The notes beneath the pieces were generated by a model, which was given only the letters and a program-made list of their open reading frames with translations, did no database searches and was not told the DNA's origin. This document shows, one piece after another, positions 1-5,437 of a DNA stretch of 9,853 nucleotides. The stretch comes from an uncultured Atopobiaceae bacterium (GTDB taxonomy: Bacteria > Actinomycetota > Coriobacteriia > Coriobacteriales > Atopobiaceae). Each line of letters begins with the position of its first letter. Within the stretch, counting starts at the first letter, position 1. Location: contig CALUJT010000062.1 of assembly GCA_944321005.1 (NCBI GenBank), positions 1 to 9,853 of the forward strand. Reading direction: 5' to 3'. A program made the translations under genes and the position numbers.

Positions 1-81
1 CTCCAGGTCCGTCCGCCCGGCAACCGCCAGGGCGGCGGCCAGGACCAGGAGCGCCGCCCCCCGCACAGCCGTCAGCACCAT
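1..81 (-). CDS. Partial secreted or membrane-anchored protein (N-terminus only)
   Basis: The complement opens with ATG at 81-79 and stays open for 27 codons to the window edge. The visible peptide is MVLTAVRGAALLVLAAALAV followed by AGRTDLE: a short basic n-region (Arg7), a hydrophobic core at residues 9-21, then polar residues. That is the layout of a Sec signal peptide or N-terminal membrane anchor. A purine-rich Shine-Dalgarno (GGGGGAGGGGG on the minus strand, about 86-96) lies a few bases upstream, which supports this start. The gene diverges from the acyltransferase gene at 350. The mature domain lies outside the window, so no function can be given. It is too short for a coding-statistics test, hence moderate confidence. 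Confidence 0.6.
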   Translation of the reverse strand, partial: MVLTAVRGAALLVLAAALAVAGRTDLE

Positions 82-349
82 CGCGCCCCCTCCCCCTCGT
101 TGGGACGGCGCCCCGCGCCGTCGCGCGCGAGGCCGCCGCCCCCGCCCGTCCGATCCCATCGTAGGGCCGCCGCGGGCGGCCCGCCCGGGCCCCGGAGGCG
201 CAGAAACCGCGAAACAAGCCGCTTGAGCTGCTGGTTCTTGAGACGCGGAGCCCTCCGTCGGATTCGTGTCAGGTTCGCGGGCGGCACGTATGGGCCGGCG
301 AAGGGCGTATACTGGCCCGTGATGCCCCACGAGCCCTACGGAGGAGCGC
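82..349. promoter_or_regulatory. Divergent intergenic spacer, 268 bp
   Basis: This spacer separates the minus-strand partial gene from the plus-strand acyltransferase gene and should carry both promoters. For the plus strand, TATACT at 308-313 is the best -10 match, about 37 bases before the start codon, with no convincing -35. For the minus strand, no clear promoter is visible; CTACGAT-like sequence near 155-163 is the closest. A GC-only hairpin with 8-bp perfect arms (164-171 and 175-182, 3-nt loop) has no following T-run, so I do not call it a terminator. Open frames through here are non-specific GC-rich frames without ribosome binding sites. Confidence 0.4.
308..313 (+). promoter_or_regulatory. 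Candidate -10 box for the acyltransferase gene
   Basis: TATACT matches the bacterial -10 consensus at five of six positions and stands out in a very GC-rich spacer. It would give a leader of roughly 30 nt. No recognisable -35 lies 16-18 bp upstream. The same hexamer occurs at a similar distance from the next gene (1449-1454). Confidence 0.35.
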
Positions 350-1441
350 ATGAGCGAGAGGCCCGCACCGCGACGCAACCCGCGCATCGAGGCGCTTCGG
401 CTCGTTGCCATCGCGGGCATAGCCGTCTTCCACACGCTGCTCCCCTGGTTCGACATGGCGCTGCTCGGATGGTGGGAGCCCTCCGCCCCCGTCGCCCTCG
501 CCCTTGGCGTCACGAGCCTGCTCGGCGCCTTTGGCAACCACGTCTTCTTCCTCGTCTCCGGGTTCTTCCTGCTGCCGCGCGCCGTCGAGGCCTCGGGGAG
601 CCCGGGCTACTGGGCCGCGCAGGCGCGCTCCACCGGCCGCCGGGCGCTCGCCATCATCGCGTCCGTCGCGCTCTACGCCGCGCTGGCGCTCGTCGTGAGC
701 GCCTGGGTGGCCCCCGTCCCCGGGGTCTCGCTCGCCGAGACAGACTGGCTCGTGGGCGGGCTCGAGTTCATATGGGTCTACCTGGCGGTCGTGGCGCGCT
801 GCCCCGTCATCGGCTGGGTGTGGCGCCGCACGCCCCGCGCGGGGGCCCTCGTCCTCGCCCTCGTGGCCTGCGTCTTTGCCGTCAACGCCTACATCGCCTT
901 CGTCTCCCCCGGTGAGGAGGTTCGCGACCTCCTGGAGTGGCGCAAGCTCATGAGCGCCGTCACCTACCTCGCGTCCTTCCTCACGGGCGGCCTGCTCGCA
1001 GAGGCTCGGCTCGACCGCGCGCCCCGGGCGCTCGCGTGCGCCGTGGCGGCCACGCTCGTTGCCGAGGGGCTCGCCGCGCTCGCGGGAGACCTCGCGACCA
1101 TGGACGCGCTCTCCTTCAAGTCCACCTCGCTCCTCTCCTTCGTGCTCGCCGTCTGCGCCGTAGCCCTCGCCGCGCGACCGCGACCGAGTGCGGACCCGGG
1201 CCCCGCGGCGCGGCTCGCGTGCGCCGTCGCACCCTCGATCCTGGGGTTCTACATCACCCAGTCGATCTTCTCGCCCCTCTGGCAGCCCGTTGCCACGCAG
1301 GCGTGCCAGTGGGCCCTGGACCGCTCGGAGTGGCTCCTGCTGGCGGTGGGCGCGCTCCTTAGCCTGGTTCTTCTCGCCGGCGTGCTCCTGATTGACAGAA
1401 TCGTGAGGATTCCCCTGCTCAAGGCCGCCCGCCTCGCCTGA
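350..1441 (+). CDS. Acyltransferase-3 family integral membrane protein
   Basis: A 363-residue polytopic membrane protein. The N-terminus has a basic cytoplasmic stretch and then RIEALRLVAIAGIAVFHT (residues 12-29), which matches the first helix of acyltransferase-3 (PF01757) proteins, with the conserved Arg17 and the His28 normally needed for acyl transfer. The second signature, NHVFFLVSGFFLLP (63-76), corresponds to the family's 'FFxxSGxxLL' helix. About ten hydrophobic segments can be counted in all. Such enzymes move acyl groups (acetyl, succinyl) across the membrane onto surface polysaccharide, peptidoglycan or lipid; the acceptor here is unknown. The start is supported by GGAGGAG at about 340-346. 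The gene is followed after 47 bp by the CDF exporter, which has its own candidate -10, so co-transcription is uncertain. No glycosyltransferase or other surface-polysaccharide gene lies beside it. Confidence 0.85.
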   Translation: MSERPAPRRNPRIEALRLVAIAGIAVFHTLLPWFDMALLGWWEPSAPVALALGVTSLLGAFGNHVFFLVSGFFLLPRAVEASGSPGYWAAQARSTGRRALAIIASVALYAALALVVSAWVAPVPGVSLAETDWLVGGLEFIWVYLAVVARCPVIGWVWRRTPRAGALVLALVACVFAVNAYIAFVSPGEEVRDLLEWRKLMSAVTYLASFLTGGLLAEARLDRAPRALACAVAATLVAEGLAALAGDLATMDALSFKSTSLLSFVLAVCAVALAARPRPSADPGPAARLACAVAPSILGFYITQSIFSPLWQPVATQACQWALDRSEWLLLAVGALLSLVLLAGVLLIDRIVRIPLLKAARLA

Positions 1442-1448
1442 GTGCGGG

Positions 1449-1454
1449 TATACT
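1449..1454 (+). promoter_or_regulatory. Candidate -10 box for the CDF exporter gene
   Basis: TATACT lies 8 bp after the acyltransferase stop codon and 34 bp before the exporter start. It resembles the element at 308-313 in sequence and in distance to the start codon. No clear -35 is visible in the end of the upstream gene. It suggests the exporter can be transcribed on its own. Confidence 0.35.
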
Positions 1455-1488
1455 CCCACTCGTTTGAATCGGGCTCGGGAGGAGACTC

Positions 1489-2667
1489 ATGACAGACTGG
1501 CTGGTGCGCACCTTCGTCCCGGACGCGGAGAACGTGGACAGCCCGACCGTGCGCACGCGCTACGGCCTCGTCGCGAGCGTCACCTGCATCGCCTGCAACG
1601 TAGCGCTCTGCCTGGGCAAGGGCGCCGTGGGGCTTCTCGCCGGGTCGGTCTCCATCGTGGCCGACGCCGTGAACAACCTCTCCGACGCCTCGAGCAACGT
1701 GGTGAGCCTCCTGGGCTTCAAGCTGGCGAGCCGCCCCGCGGACGACGACCACCCCTACGGCCACGGGCGCTACGAGTACCTCGCCGGGCTTGTGGTGGCG
1801 GTCCTGGTGTGCGCCATCGGCCTCAACCTGGTCACCAGCTCAGCCGACAAGATCGCTCACCCCGAGGCCGTGGACTTCGGCCCCGCCGTGGTGGTGGTGC
1901 TCGTGGCCTCCATGGCGGTCAAGCTCTGGATGGCGTCCTTCAACCGGCGCCTGGGACGCGCCATCTCCTCCGAGACGCTCGAGGCCACGGCCGTGGACTC
2001 CAGAAACGACGTCATCGCCACCGCGGCCGTCCTCGCCTCCGCCGTCATATCCCAGGTCACGAACGTGAACCTCGACGGCTGGGCGGGCCTTGCCGTGGGC
2101 GGCTTCATCCTCTGGAGCGGCGTGGAGCTCGTGCGCGATGCCGTGAGCCCGCTGCTGGGCAAGGTGCCCGACCCCGAGTACGTGGAGCACATCCGCAGGA
2201 AGATCCTGAGCTACCCGGGCGTGCTGGGCACGCACGACCTCATGGTCCACGACTACGGCCCCGGCCGGCAGTTCGCGAGCGCGCACGTGGAGATGGCCGG
2301 CGAGGGCGACCCCTTCGAGCAGCACGACCTTCTCGACAACATCGAGCAGGACTTCAAGGACGGGGAGGGGCTCGTGATGACGCTGCACTACGACCCCATC
2401 GTCACCAACGACCCTAAGGTCCAGGACATGCGCCACTGGATAGACCTCGCCGTCAAGGGCATCGACGAGCGCCTCTCCATCCACGACCTGCGCTGCGTCC
2501 CCGGGCCCACGCACACCAACGTCATCTTTGACTGCGTGCGCCCCGCGGGCCTTGGCATGGACGCCTCGGAGCTGCGCCGCCGCGTCTCGGAGCTCGTGAC
2601 CGAGCGCTACCCGCAGGCCGTCTGCAAGATCACCATCGACGACTCCTACGTCTCCCCGCGCCAGTGA
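1489..2667 (+). CDS. Cation diffusion facilitator (CDF) exporter, probably manganese-type
   Basis: A 392-residue CDF transporter (PF01545), a proton-driven exporter of divalent metal from the cytoplasm. The membrane domain spans about residues 25-220, with the CDF signature GSVSIVADAVNNLSDASSN at 52-70 and HPYGHGRYEY at 88-97. The site-A metal ligands read NxxxD in the second helix (Asn62, Asp66) and DxxxD in the fifth (Asp170, Asp174). Zinc exporters such as YiiP have DxxxD and HxxxD instead. Asn/Asp-only sites are typical of the Mn-exporting MntE group, so Mn2+ is the best guess, with Zn2+ or Fe2+ not excluded. The soluble C-terminal part (about 225-392) is longer than YiiP's and probably holds the usual dimerisation domain (about 225-310) plus an extra segment. 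GGGAGGAGA just upstream supports the start. The stop is followed within 10 bp by the long inverted repeat. Confidence 0.9.
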   Translation: MTDWLVRTFVPDAENVDSPTVRTRYGLVASVTCIACNVALCLGKGAVGLLAGSVSIVADAVNNLSDASSNVVSLLGFKLASRPADDDHPYGHGRYEYLAGLVVAVLVCAIGLNLVTSSADKIAHPEAVDFGPAVVVVLVASMAVKLWMASFNRRLGRAISSETLEATAVDSRNDVIATAAVLASAVISQVTNVNLDGWAGLAVGGFILWSGVELVRDAVSPLLGKVPDPEYVEHIRRKILSYPGVLGTHDLMVHDYGPGRQFASAHVEMAGEGDPFEQHDLLDNIEQDFKDGEGLVMTLHYDPIVTNDPKVQDMRHWIDLAVKGIDERLSIHDLRCVPGPTHTNVIFDCVRPAGLGMDASELRRRVSELVTERYPQAVCKITIDDSYVSPRQ

Positions 2668-2675
2668 CCGCGCCG

Positions 2676-2795
2676 GGCTTGACAGTTTGCTCGGGTCCAG
2701 CTTGACAGTTTGCTCAGGTCCAGCTGTCAAGTCCAGGCACTTGACAGCTGGACCTGAGCAAACTGTCAAGCTGGACCCGAGCAAACTGTCAAGCC
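2676..2795. repeat. Perfect 57-bp inverted repeat, 6-nt loop
   Basis: The left arm is 2676-2732 and the right arm 2739-2795. They are exact reverse complements over all 57 positions when compared base by base, separated by CCAGGC (2733-2738). Each arm contains two 23-bp direct repeats. As RNA it would fold into one long uninterrupted stem in the spacer between the CDF gene and pth2. It has no U-tract, so it is not a standard intrinsic terminator. A stem this long could be an RNase III target or a 3'-end stabiliser for the upstream message (inference). No transposase gene or target-site duplication is seen. Confidence 0.95.
2678..2723 (+). repeat. Two tandem 23-bp repeat units (forward orientation)
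   Basis: Units at 2678-2700 and 2701-2723 read CTTGACAGTTTGCTC, then G in the first or A in the second, then GGTCCAG. They are head-to-tail with no gap and differ at that one position. Confidence 0.95.
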
Positions 2796-2811
2796 TGAGC
2801 AAGCTGTCAAG
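2748..2811 (-). repeat. Two full and one truncated 23-bp units (reverse orientation)
   Basis: Units at 2748-2770 and 2771-2793 are the exact complements of the forward pair. A third, shortened copy (2794-2811) lacks the first five bases and has one further change (AAGCTGTC instead of AAACTGTC). The third copy lies outside the perfect stem, apart from its first two bases, so the array is longer on this side. Confidence 0.9.
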
Positions 2812-2825
2812 CCCCGCCCCCAGAG

Positions 2826-2833
2826 AAAGGAAG
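2826..2833 (+). promoter_or_regulatory. Ribosome binding site fixing the GTG start of pth2
   Basis: AAAGGAAG with 5 nt to the GTG at 2839. The first in-frame ATG would start the protein inside the first beta-strand (Met11), without an equivalent Shine-Dalgarno, so GTG is preferred. Confidence 0.65.
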
Positions 2834-2838
2834 CCCCC

Positions 2839-3273
2839 GTGTCCTCGAGCAGCTACCTTGCCAAGCAGATGATCGTCATGCGCCGAGACCTCAAGATGCG
2901 CAAGGGAAAGATCGCCGCGCAGGCCGGACACGCCTGCGTCGAGGCCGTCCTCATGGCCATCGCGCGCGAGGGCCGCGGGGCGGACGTGCAGGCGGGCGAC
3001 GGCTGGGCCTGGCTCTACCACGACGAGGACGACCGCACCCCCCTCACGGACTGGTTCGACGCCGGCGTGGCCAAGGTGTGCGTCTACGTGGACTCCGAGG
3101 AGGAGCTCCTCGACCTCGCCGAGCGCGGGCGGGAGCTCGGCCTTGCCGTCGCCCTCGTGCGCGACGCCGGCCACACGGAGTTCCACGGAGAGCCCACCTA
3201 CACCTGCCTTGCCTTCGAGCCCCTGCCCGCGGAGGAGATAGACCCCCTGACCGGCGACCTGCCGCTTTACTAG
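2839..3273 (+). CDS. Peptidyl-tRNA hydrolase, Pth2 family
   Basis: A 144-residue protein of the Pth2 family (PF01981), which frees tRNA from peptidyl-tRNA dropped by stalled ribosomes in the cytoplasm. The N-terminal signature QMIVMRRDLKMRKGKIAAQ (10-28) followed by GHA carries the conserved Lys24, Gln28 and His31. KVCVYVDSEEELLDLAE (79-95) is the family's central strand and helix. RDAGHTEF (108-115) holds the conserved Asp109/Thr113 pair, and EEIDPLTGDLPLY ends the protein, as Pth2 proteins do. The family is universal in archaea and eukaryotes but patchy in bacteria, where Pth1 is standard. A longer loop (about 44-78) matches what I recall of bacterial and phage members. The start is GTG at 2839, chosen because AAAGGAAG (2826-2833) lies 5 nt upstream and only four Ser codons precede the fold. 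It directly follows the repeat-rich spacer; no own promoter was found. Confidence 0.9.
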   Translation: MSSSSYLAKQMIVMRRDLKMRKGKIAAQAGHACVEAVLMAIAREGRGADVQAGDGWAWLYHDEDDRTPLTDWFDAGVAKVCVYVDSEEELLDLAERGRELGLAVALVRDAGHTEFHGEPTYTCLAFEPLPAEEIDPLTGDLPLY

Positions 3274-3320
3274 GGGCGGCCCACACGGTCCTCGGGGCGT
3301 CGCATTGTTACGGCGCTGTA

Positions 3321-3343
3321 ATTCCTACTTGCAGGGTGGGTTT
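3321..3343. promoter_or_regulatory. Candidate operator dyad upstream of cysK (Rrf2-like)
   Basis: The 23 bp read ATTCCTACT, five spacer bases, GGTGGGTTT. The right half is AAACCCACC on the other strand, so both halves fit WWWCCYACY. CC and GG are separated by 13 bases (N3-N7-N3), the same outer spacing as IscR type-2 sites, although the YA/TR bases differ. It is an AT-rich island 47 bp before the cysK start and overlaps a possible -10 (TTATAG, 3342-3347). Rrf2-family regulators such as CymR control cysteine genes in many Gram-positives, which makes the placement meaningful. No regulator gene lies in the window, so the link is inferred. Confidence 0.4.
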
Positions 3344-3374
3344 ATAGGTGACACCCTTGCCATACGCGAAGGCC

Positions 3375-3385
3375 GGAGAGGGAGG
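3375..3385 (+). promoter_or_regulatory. Ribosome binding site fixing the ATG start of cysK
   Basis: GGAGAGGGAGG sits 4 nt before ATG 3390. An upstream in-frame GTG at 3348 would add 14 residues, but it reads through this site and overlaps the operator region, so it is rejected as the start. Confidence 0.7.
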
Positions 3386-3389
3386 CACC

Positions 3390-4307
3390 ATGCGCGTCGC
3401 ACGAACCGTCGAGGACCTCATAGGGTCGACCCCGCTCGTGGAGCTCACCACGCTCGCGGGCACGGGGGGCGGCGCGCGCGTGCTGGGCAAGCTCGAGGCC
3501 GCGAACCCCGGGGGATCTGCCAAGGACCGCGTGGCGCGCGCCATGGTGGACGCCGCCGAGCGCGAGGGCAGGCTCTCCCCCGGAGGCACCATCATCGAGC
3601 CCACCAGCGGCAACACCGGCGTGGGCCTCGCCATAGTGGCCGCCGCGCGGGGGTATCGCCTCGTCCTCACCATGCCCGACACCATGAGCGTGGAGCGCCG
3701 CGCGCTCGCCGCGGCCTACGGCGCGGAGGTCGTCCTCACGCCCGGCGCCGAGGGCATGGCCGGAGCGGTCGCCCGCGCCGAGGAGCTCTCCGCGACCACC
3801 CCCAACTCGATCGTCGCCGGGCAGTTTGACAACCCCGCGAACCCCCGGGCGCACTACGAGACCACCGGCCCCGAGATCTGGGCGGACACGGGGGGCTCCG
3901 TCGACGTGCTGGTGGCCGGCGTGGGGACGGGCGGCACGCTCTGCGGGTCCGCGCGCTTTCTCAAGGAGAAGAACCCGCAGCTCCTGGCCGTGGCCGTCGA
4001 GCCCGCGGAGTCCCAGGTCCTCGCGGGCGGAGCCGCCGGCCCGCACGGGATCCAGGGCATAGGCGCCAACTTCGTGCCCGGGAACTTCGACCGCTCGCTC
4101 GTGGACGAGATCGTGCCCGTGAGCTCGGAGGACGCGCTCGCCACGGCACGGCGCCTGGCGCGCGGGCTGGGCCTTCTCGTGGGCATCTCCTCCGGCGCCG
4201 CCGCGCACGCGGCGCTCGCGCTCGCCGCACGGCCCGAGCTCGCCGGAAAGACCGTGGTCACCGTGCTCCCGGACACGGGGGAGCGCTACCTCTCGGTGGG
4301 TCTCTGA
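3390..4307 (+). CDS. cysK: Cysteine synthase (O-acetylserine sulfhydrylase)
   Basis: A 305-residue PLP enzyme that joins O-acetylserine and sulfide to give cysteine and acetate in the cytoplasm. Signatures appear in order: IGSTPLVEL at 11-19; the PLP lysine in NPGGSAKDR (Lys45); the substrate loop TSGNTG at 72-77; the PLP-phosphate loop GTGGT at 179-183; GISSGAAA late in the chain; and PDTGERYLS at 294-302. The [20 protein letters not shown] block (145-164) is typical of CysK/CysM. The length is normal for CysK. CysM and cystathionine beta-synthase are close relatives, but the cysE neighbour favours CysK. The stop codon overlaps the cysE start by one base (TGATG), so the two are translationally coupled. 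Regulation through the candidate dyad at 3321-3343 is plausible. Confidence 0.95.
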   Translation: MRVARTVEDLIGSTPLVELTTLAGTGGGARVLGKLEAANPGGSAKDRVARAMVDAAEREGRLSPGGTIIEPTSGNTGVGLAIVAAARGYRLVLTMPDTMSVERRALAAAYGAEVVLTPGAEGMAGAVARAEELSATTPNSIVAGQFDNPANPRAHYETTGPEIWADTGGSVDVLVAGVGTGGTLCGSARFLKEKNPQLLAVAVEPAESQVLAGGAAGPHGIQGIGANFVPGNFDRSLVDEIVPVSSEDALATARRLARGLGLLVGISSGAAAHAALALAARPELAGKTVVTVLPDTGERYLSVGL

Positions 4308-4954
4308 TGGAGGCCGTGGCCACGTCCTCCGCGCGTCCCGCGCGAGGCGAGAAGAACGAGCCGCTCGGCCTGCGCGACCTCATACGCGAGGACGCCCAGG
4401 CGGCCTTCGAGCGCGACCCCTCGGCTGAGAGCGTGGGCGACATCACGCGCTTCTCCGTGGGCTTTCGCATAGTGCGCGCGTACCGCCGGCAGCACTGGCT
4501 CTACGAGCACGGGCACCGCACGCTGGCGCTCTGGCTCGCCATGCGCACGCGCGTGAGGTACGGCGCGGACATCCACCCCGCGGCACAGATCGGCCGCCGC
4601 TTCACCATAGACCACGGCATCGGCGTGGTCATAGGCGGCACGGCCATCATCGGCGACGACTGCCTCATCTACCAGGGGGCGACGCTCGGCATGACCGGCA
4701 AGCACGGAGGCAAGCGCCACCCCACGCTCGGGAGCGGCGTCATGGTGGGCGCGGGGTCCATCCTGCTGGGCGCCATCACCGTGGGCGACGGCGTGCGCGT
4801 GGGCGCGGGGTCCGTGGTGGTGGACGACGTGCCCGCCAACACCACCGTCGTGGGCAACCCCGCGCGCGTGGTCCGCACGCGCGAGTGCCCGCTCTTCGAG
4901 GACTTCGTCTGCGTCACGGACGACTTTGGCAAGAGCTGGGTCCTCGAGAAGTAG
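4307..4954 (+). CDS. cysE: Serine O-acetyltransferase (short, Gram-positive type)
   Basis: A 215-residue acetyltransferase that makes O-acetylserine from serine and acetyl-CoA, the first committed step to cysteine. The left-handed beta-helix (hexapeptide repeats) starts at IHPAAQIGRRF (89-99). The catalytic Asp102-His103 lie in IDHGIGVVIGGTAIIGDD, and His138 in GKHGGKRHP is the second active-site His. The helix continues through VGAGSILLG, IGDG-like turns and VVGNPARVV. Two points are unusual. In the usual 'GETA' motif the Glu is Gly111. The C-terminus ends KSWVLEK, not with the terminal Ile that inserts into the CysK active site in the classical cysteine synthase complex. The first 20 or so residues are a non-conserved, charged extension; the canonical helix begins at LRDLIREDAQAAFERDP (22-38). 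The start overlaps the cysK stop by 1 nt. The gene runs convergently into the GNAT gene with only 15 bp between. Confidence 0.93.
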   Translation: MEAVATSSARPARGEKNEPLGLRDLIREDAQAAFERDPSAESVGDITRFSVGFRIVRAYRRQHWLYEHGHRTLALWLAMRTRVRYGADIHPAAQIGRRFTIDHGIGVVIGGTAIIGDDCLIYQGATLGMTGKHGGKRHPTLGSGVMVGAGSILLGAITVGDGVRVGAGSVVVDDVPANTTVVGNPARVVRTRECPLFEDFVCVTDDFGKSWVLEK

Positions 4955-4969
4955 CCCCCCTTTACGGGC

Positions 4970-5437
4970 CTACAGCACCTGCTCGAGGCAGGTCTTCTGC
5001 ACGGACATCCCCATCGCGTCGTAGAACGCGCGGGCCCCCGGGTTGCACTCCCAGACGTTGAGGGTCACGTTGTGGCAGCCCAGCTCACGCGCGTACGCGA
5101 TGACGTGACGATAGAGCGCGCTCGCCACCCCCTGGTGGCGATGCCCGTCGTCGACGCATATGTCGTCGACGTAGAGGCTCAGAATCGGCTGCATGTTGTT
5201 GCTGCGGCGAAAGTCGTTGAGCTCGCAGAAGGCATGTCCCAGGACCTCGTCGCCCTCCACGGCAACGAAGACCGGGAGCGCGTCGTCCGCAAAGATGCCG
5301 AGGAGCTCCTCGTCGGTGTACTTGCGGGTCCCCGCGCGGAAGAGGTCCGGCCTGCCCTCCGCGTGCACCGCGAGCACCTGACCCAGCAGGCGATGGACGC
5401 CCTCCAGGTCCTTCTCGCCAGCGCGCCTAATCTCCAT
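4970..5437 (-). CDS. GNAT-family N-acetyltransferase
   Basis: A 155-residue GNAT-fold acetyltransferase using acetyl-CoA on an unknown amine. It starts MEIRRAGEKDLEGVHRLL (beta1-alpha1). The acetyl-CoA site is in motif A, SLYVDDICVDD then GHRHQGVASALYRHV (about 87-112), with the R/Q-x-x-G-x-A loop at Arg100-Gly103-Ala105. Motif B, LNVWECNPGARAFYDAMGM (126-144), is well preserved. I chose ATG 5437 over an in-frame ATG at 5452, because AAGGGGGAA (5441-5449, minus strand) is a strong Shine-Dalgarno 5 nt from the former, while the latter has none. The start lies inside the end of the ATP-grasp gene (11-nt overlap), so translation is coupled. It is the last gene of the three-gene minus-strand operon. 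RimI-type or small-molecule acetylation are both possible. Confidence 0.88.
   Translation of the reverse strand: MEIRRAGEKDLEGVHRLLGQVLAVHAEGRPDLFRAGTRKYTDEELLGIFADDALPVFVAVEGDEVLGHAFCELNDFRRSNNMQPILSLYVDDICVDDGHRHQGVASALYRHVIAYARELGCHNVTLNVWECNPGARAFYDAMGMSVQKTCLEQVL

Noticed and set aside
164..182. GC-only hairpin in the divergent spacer as a regulatory RNA or terminator
   Set aside because: Short perfect GC palindromes are expected by chance in DNA this GC-rich, and there is no T-run or flanking conserved structure.
269..1459. Long minus-strand open frame opposite the acyltransferase gene
   Set aside because: It is a shadow frame typical of high-GC DNA: low-complexity Arg/Gly/Glu-rich product, no ribosome binding site, while the plus strand encodes a clear membrane protein family.
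2679..2746. Several TTGACA hexamers as -35 boxes of pth2
   Set aside because: At 17 bp downstream of each lies repeat sequence (TTGACA or TGTCAA) and not a -10 box. They belong to the 23-bp unit.
2676..2795. Inverted repeat as an intrinsic terminator, CRISPR fragment or insertion-sequence end pair
   Set aside because: There is no T-run after the stem, no spacers between units and no transposase gene or target duplication. The 6-nt loop leaves no room for a mobile gene.
2687..2872. Short plus-strand open frame running through the inverted repeat
   Set aside because: It consists mostly of translated repeat units, has no Shine-Dalgarno and overlaps the well-supported pth2 start.
3348..3389. 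Extended GTG start for cysK adding 14 residues
   Set aside because: The extension reads through the strong GGAGAGGGAGG site, is not part of the CysK fold, and abuts the candidate operator.
4977..4993. Small hairpin (ACCTGC, 5-nt loop, GCAGGT) just past cysE as its terminator
   Set aside because: It lies inside the 3' end of the GNAT gene, is only 6 bp and is followed by CTTCTG rather than a T-run; a weak terminator cannot be excluded.
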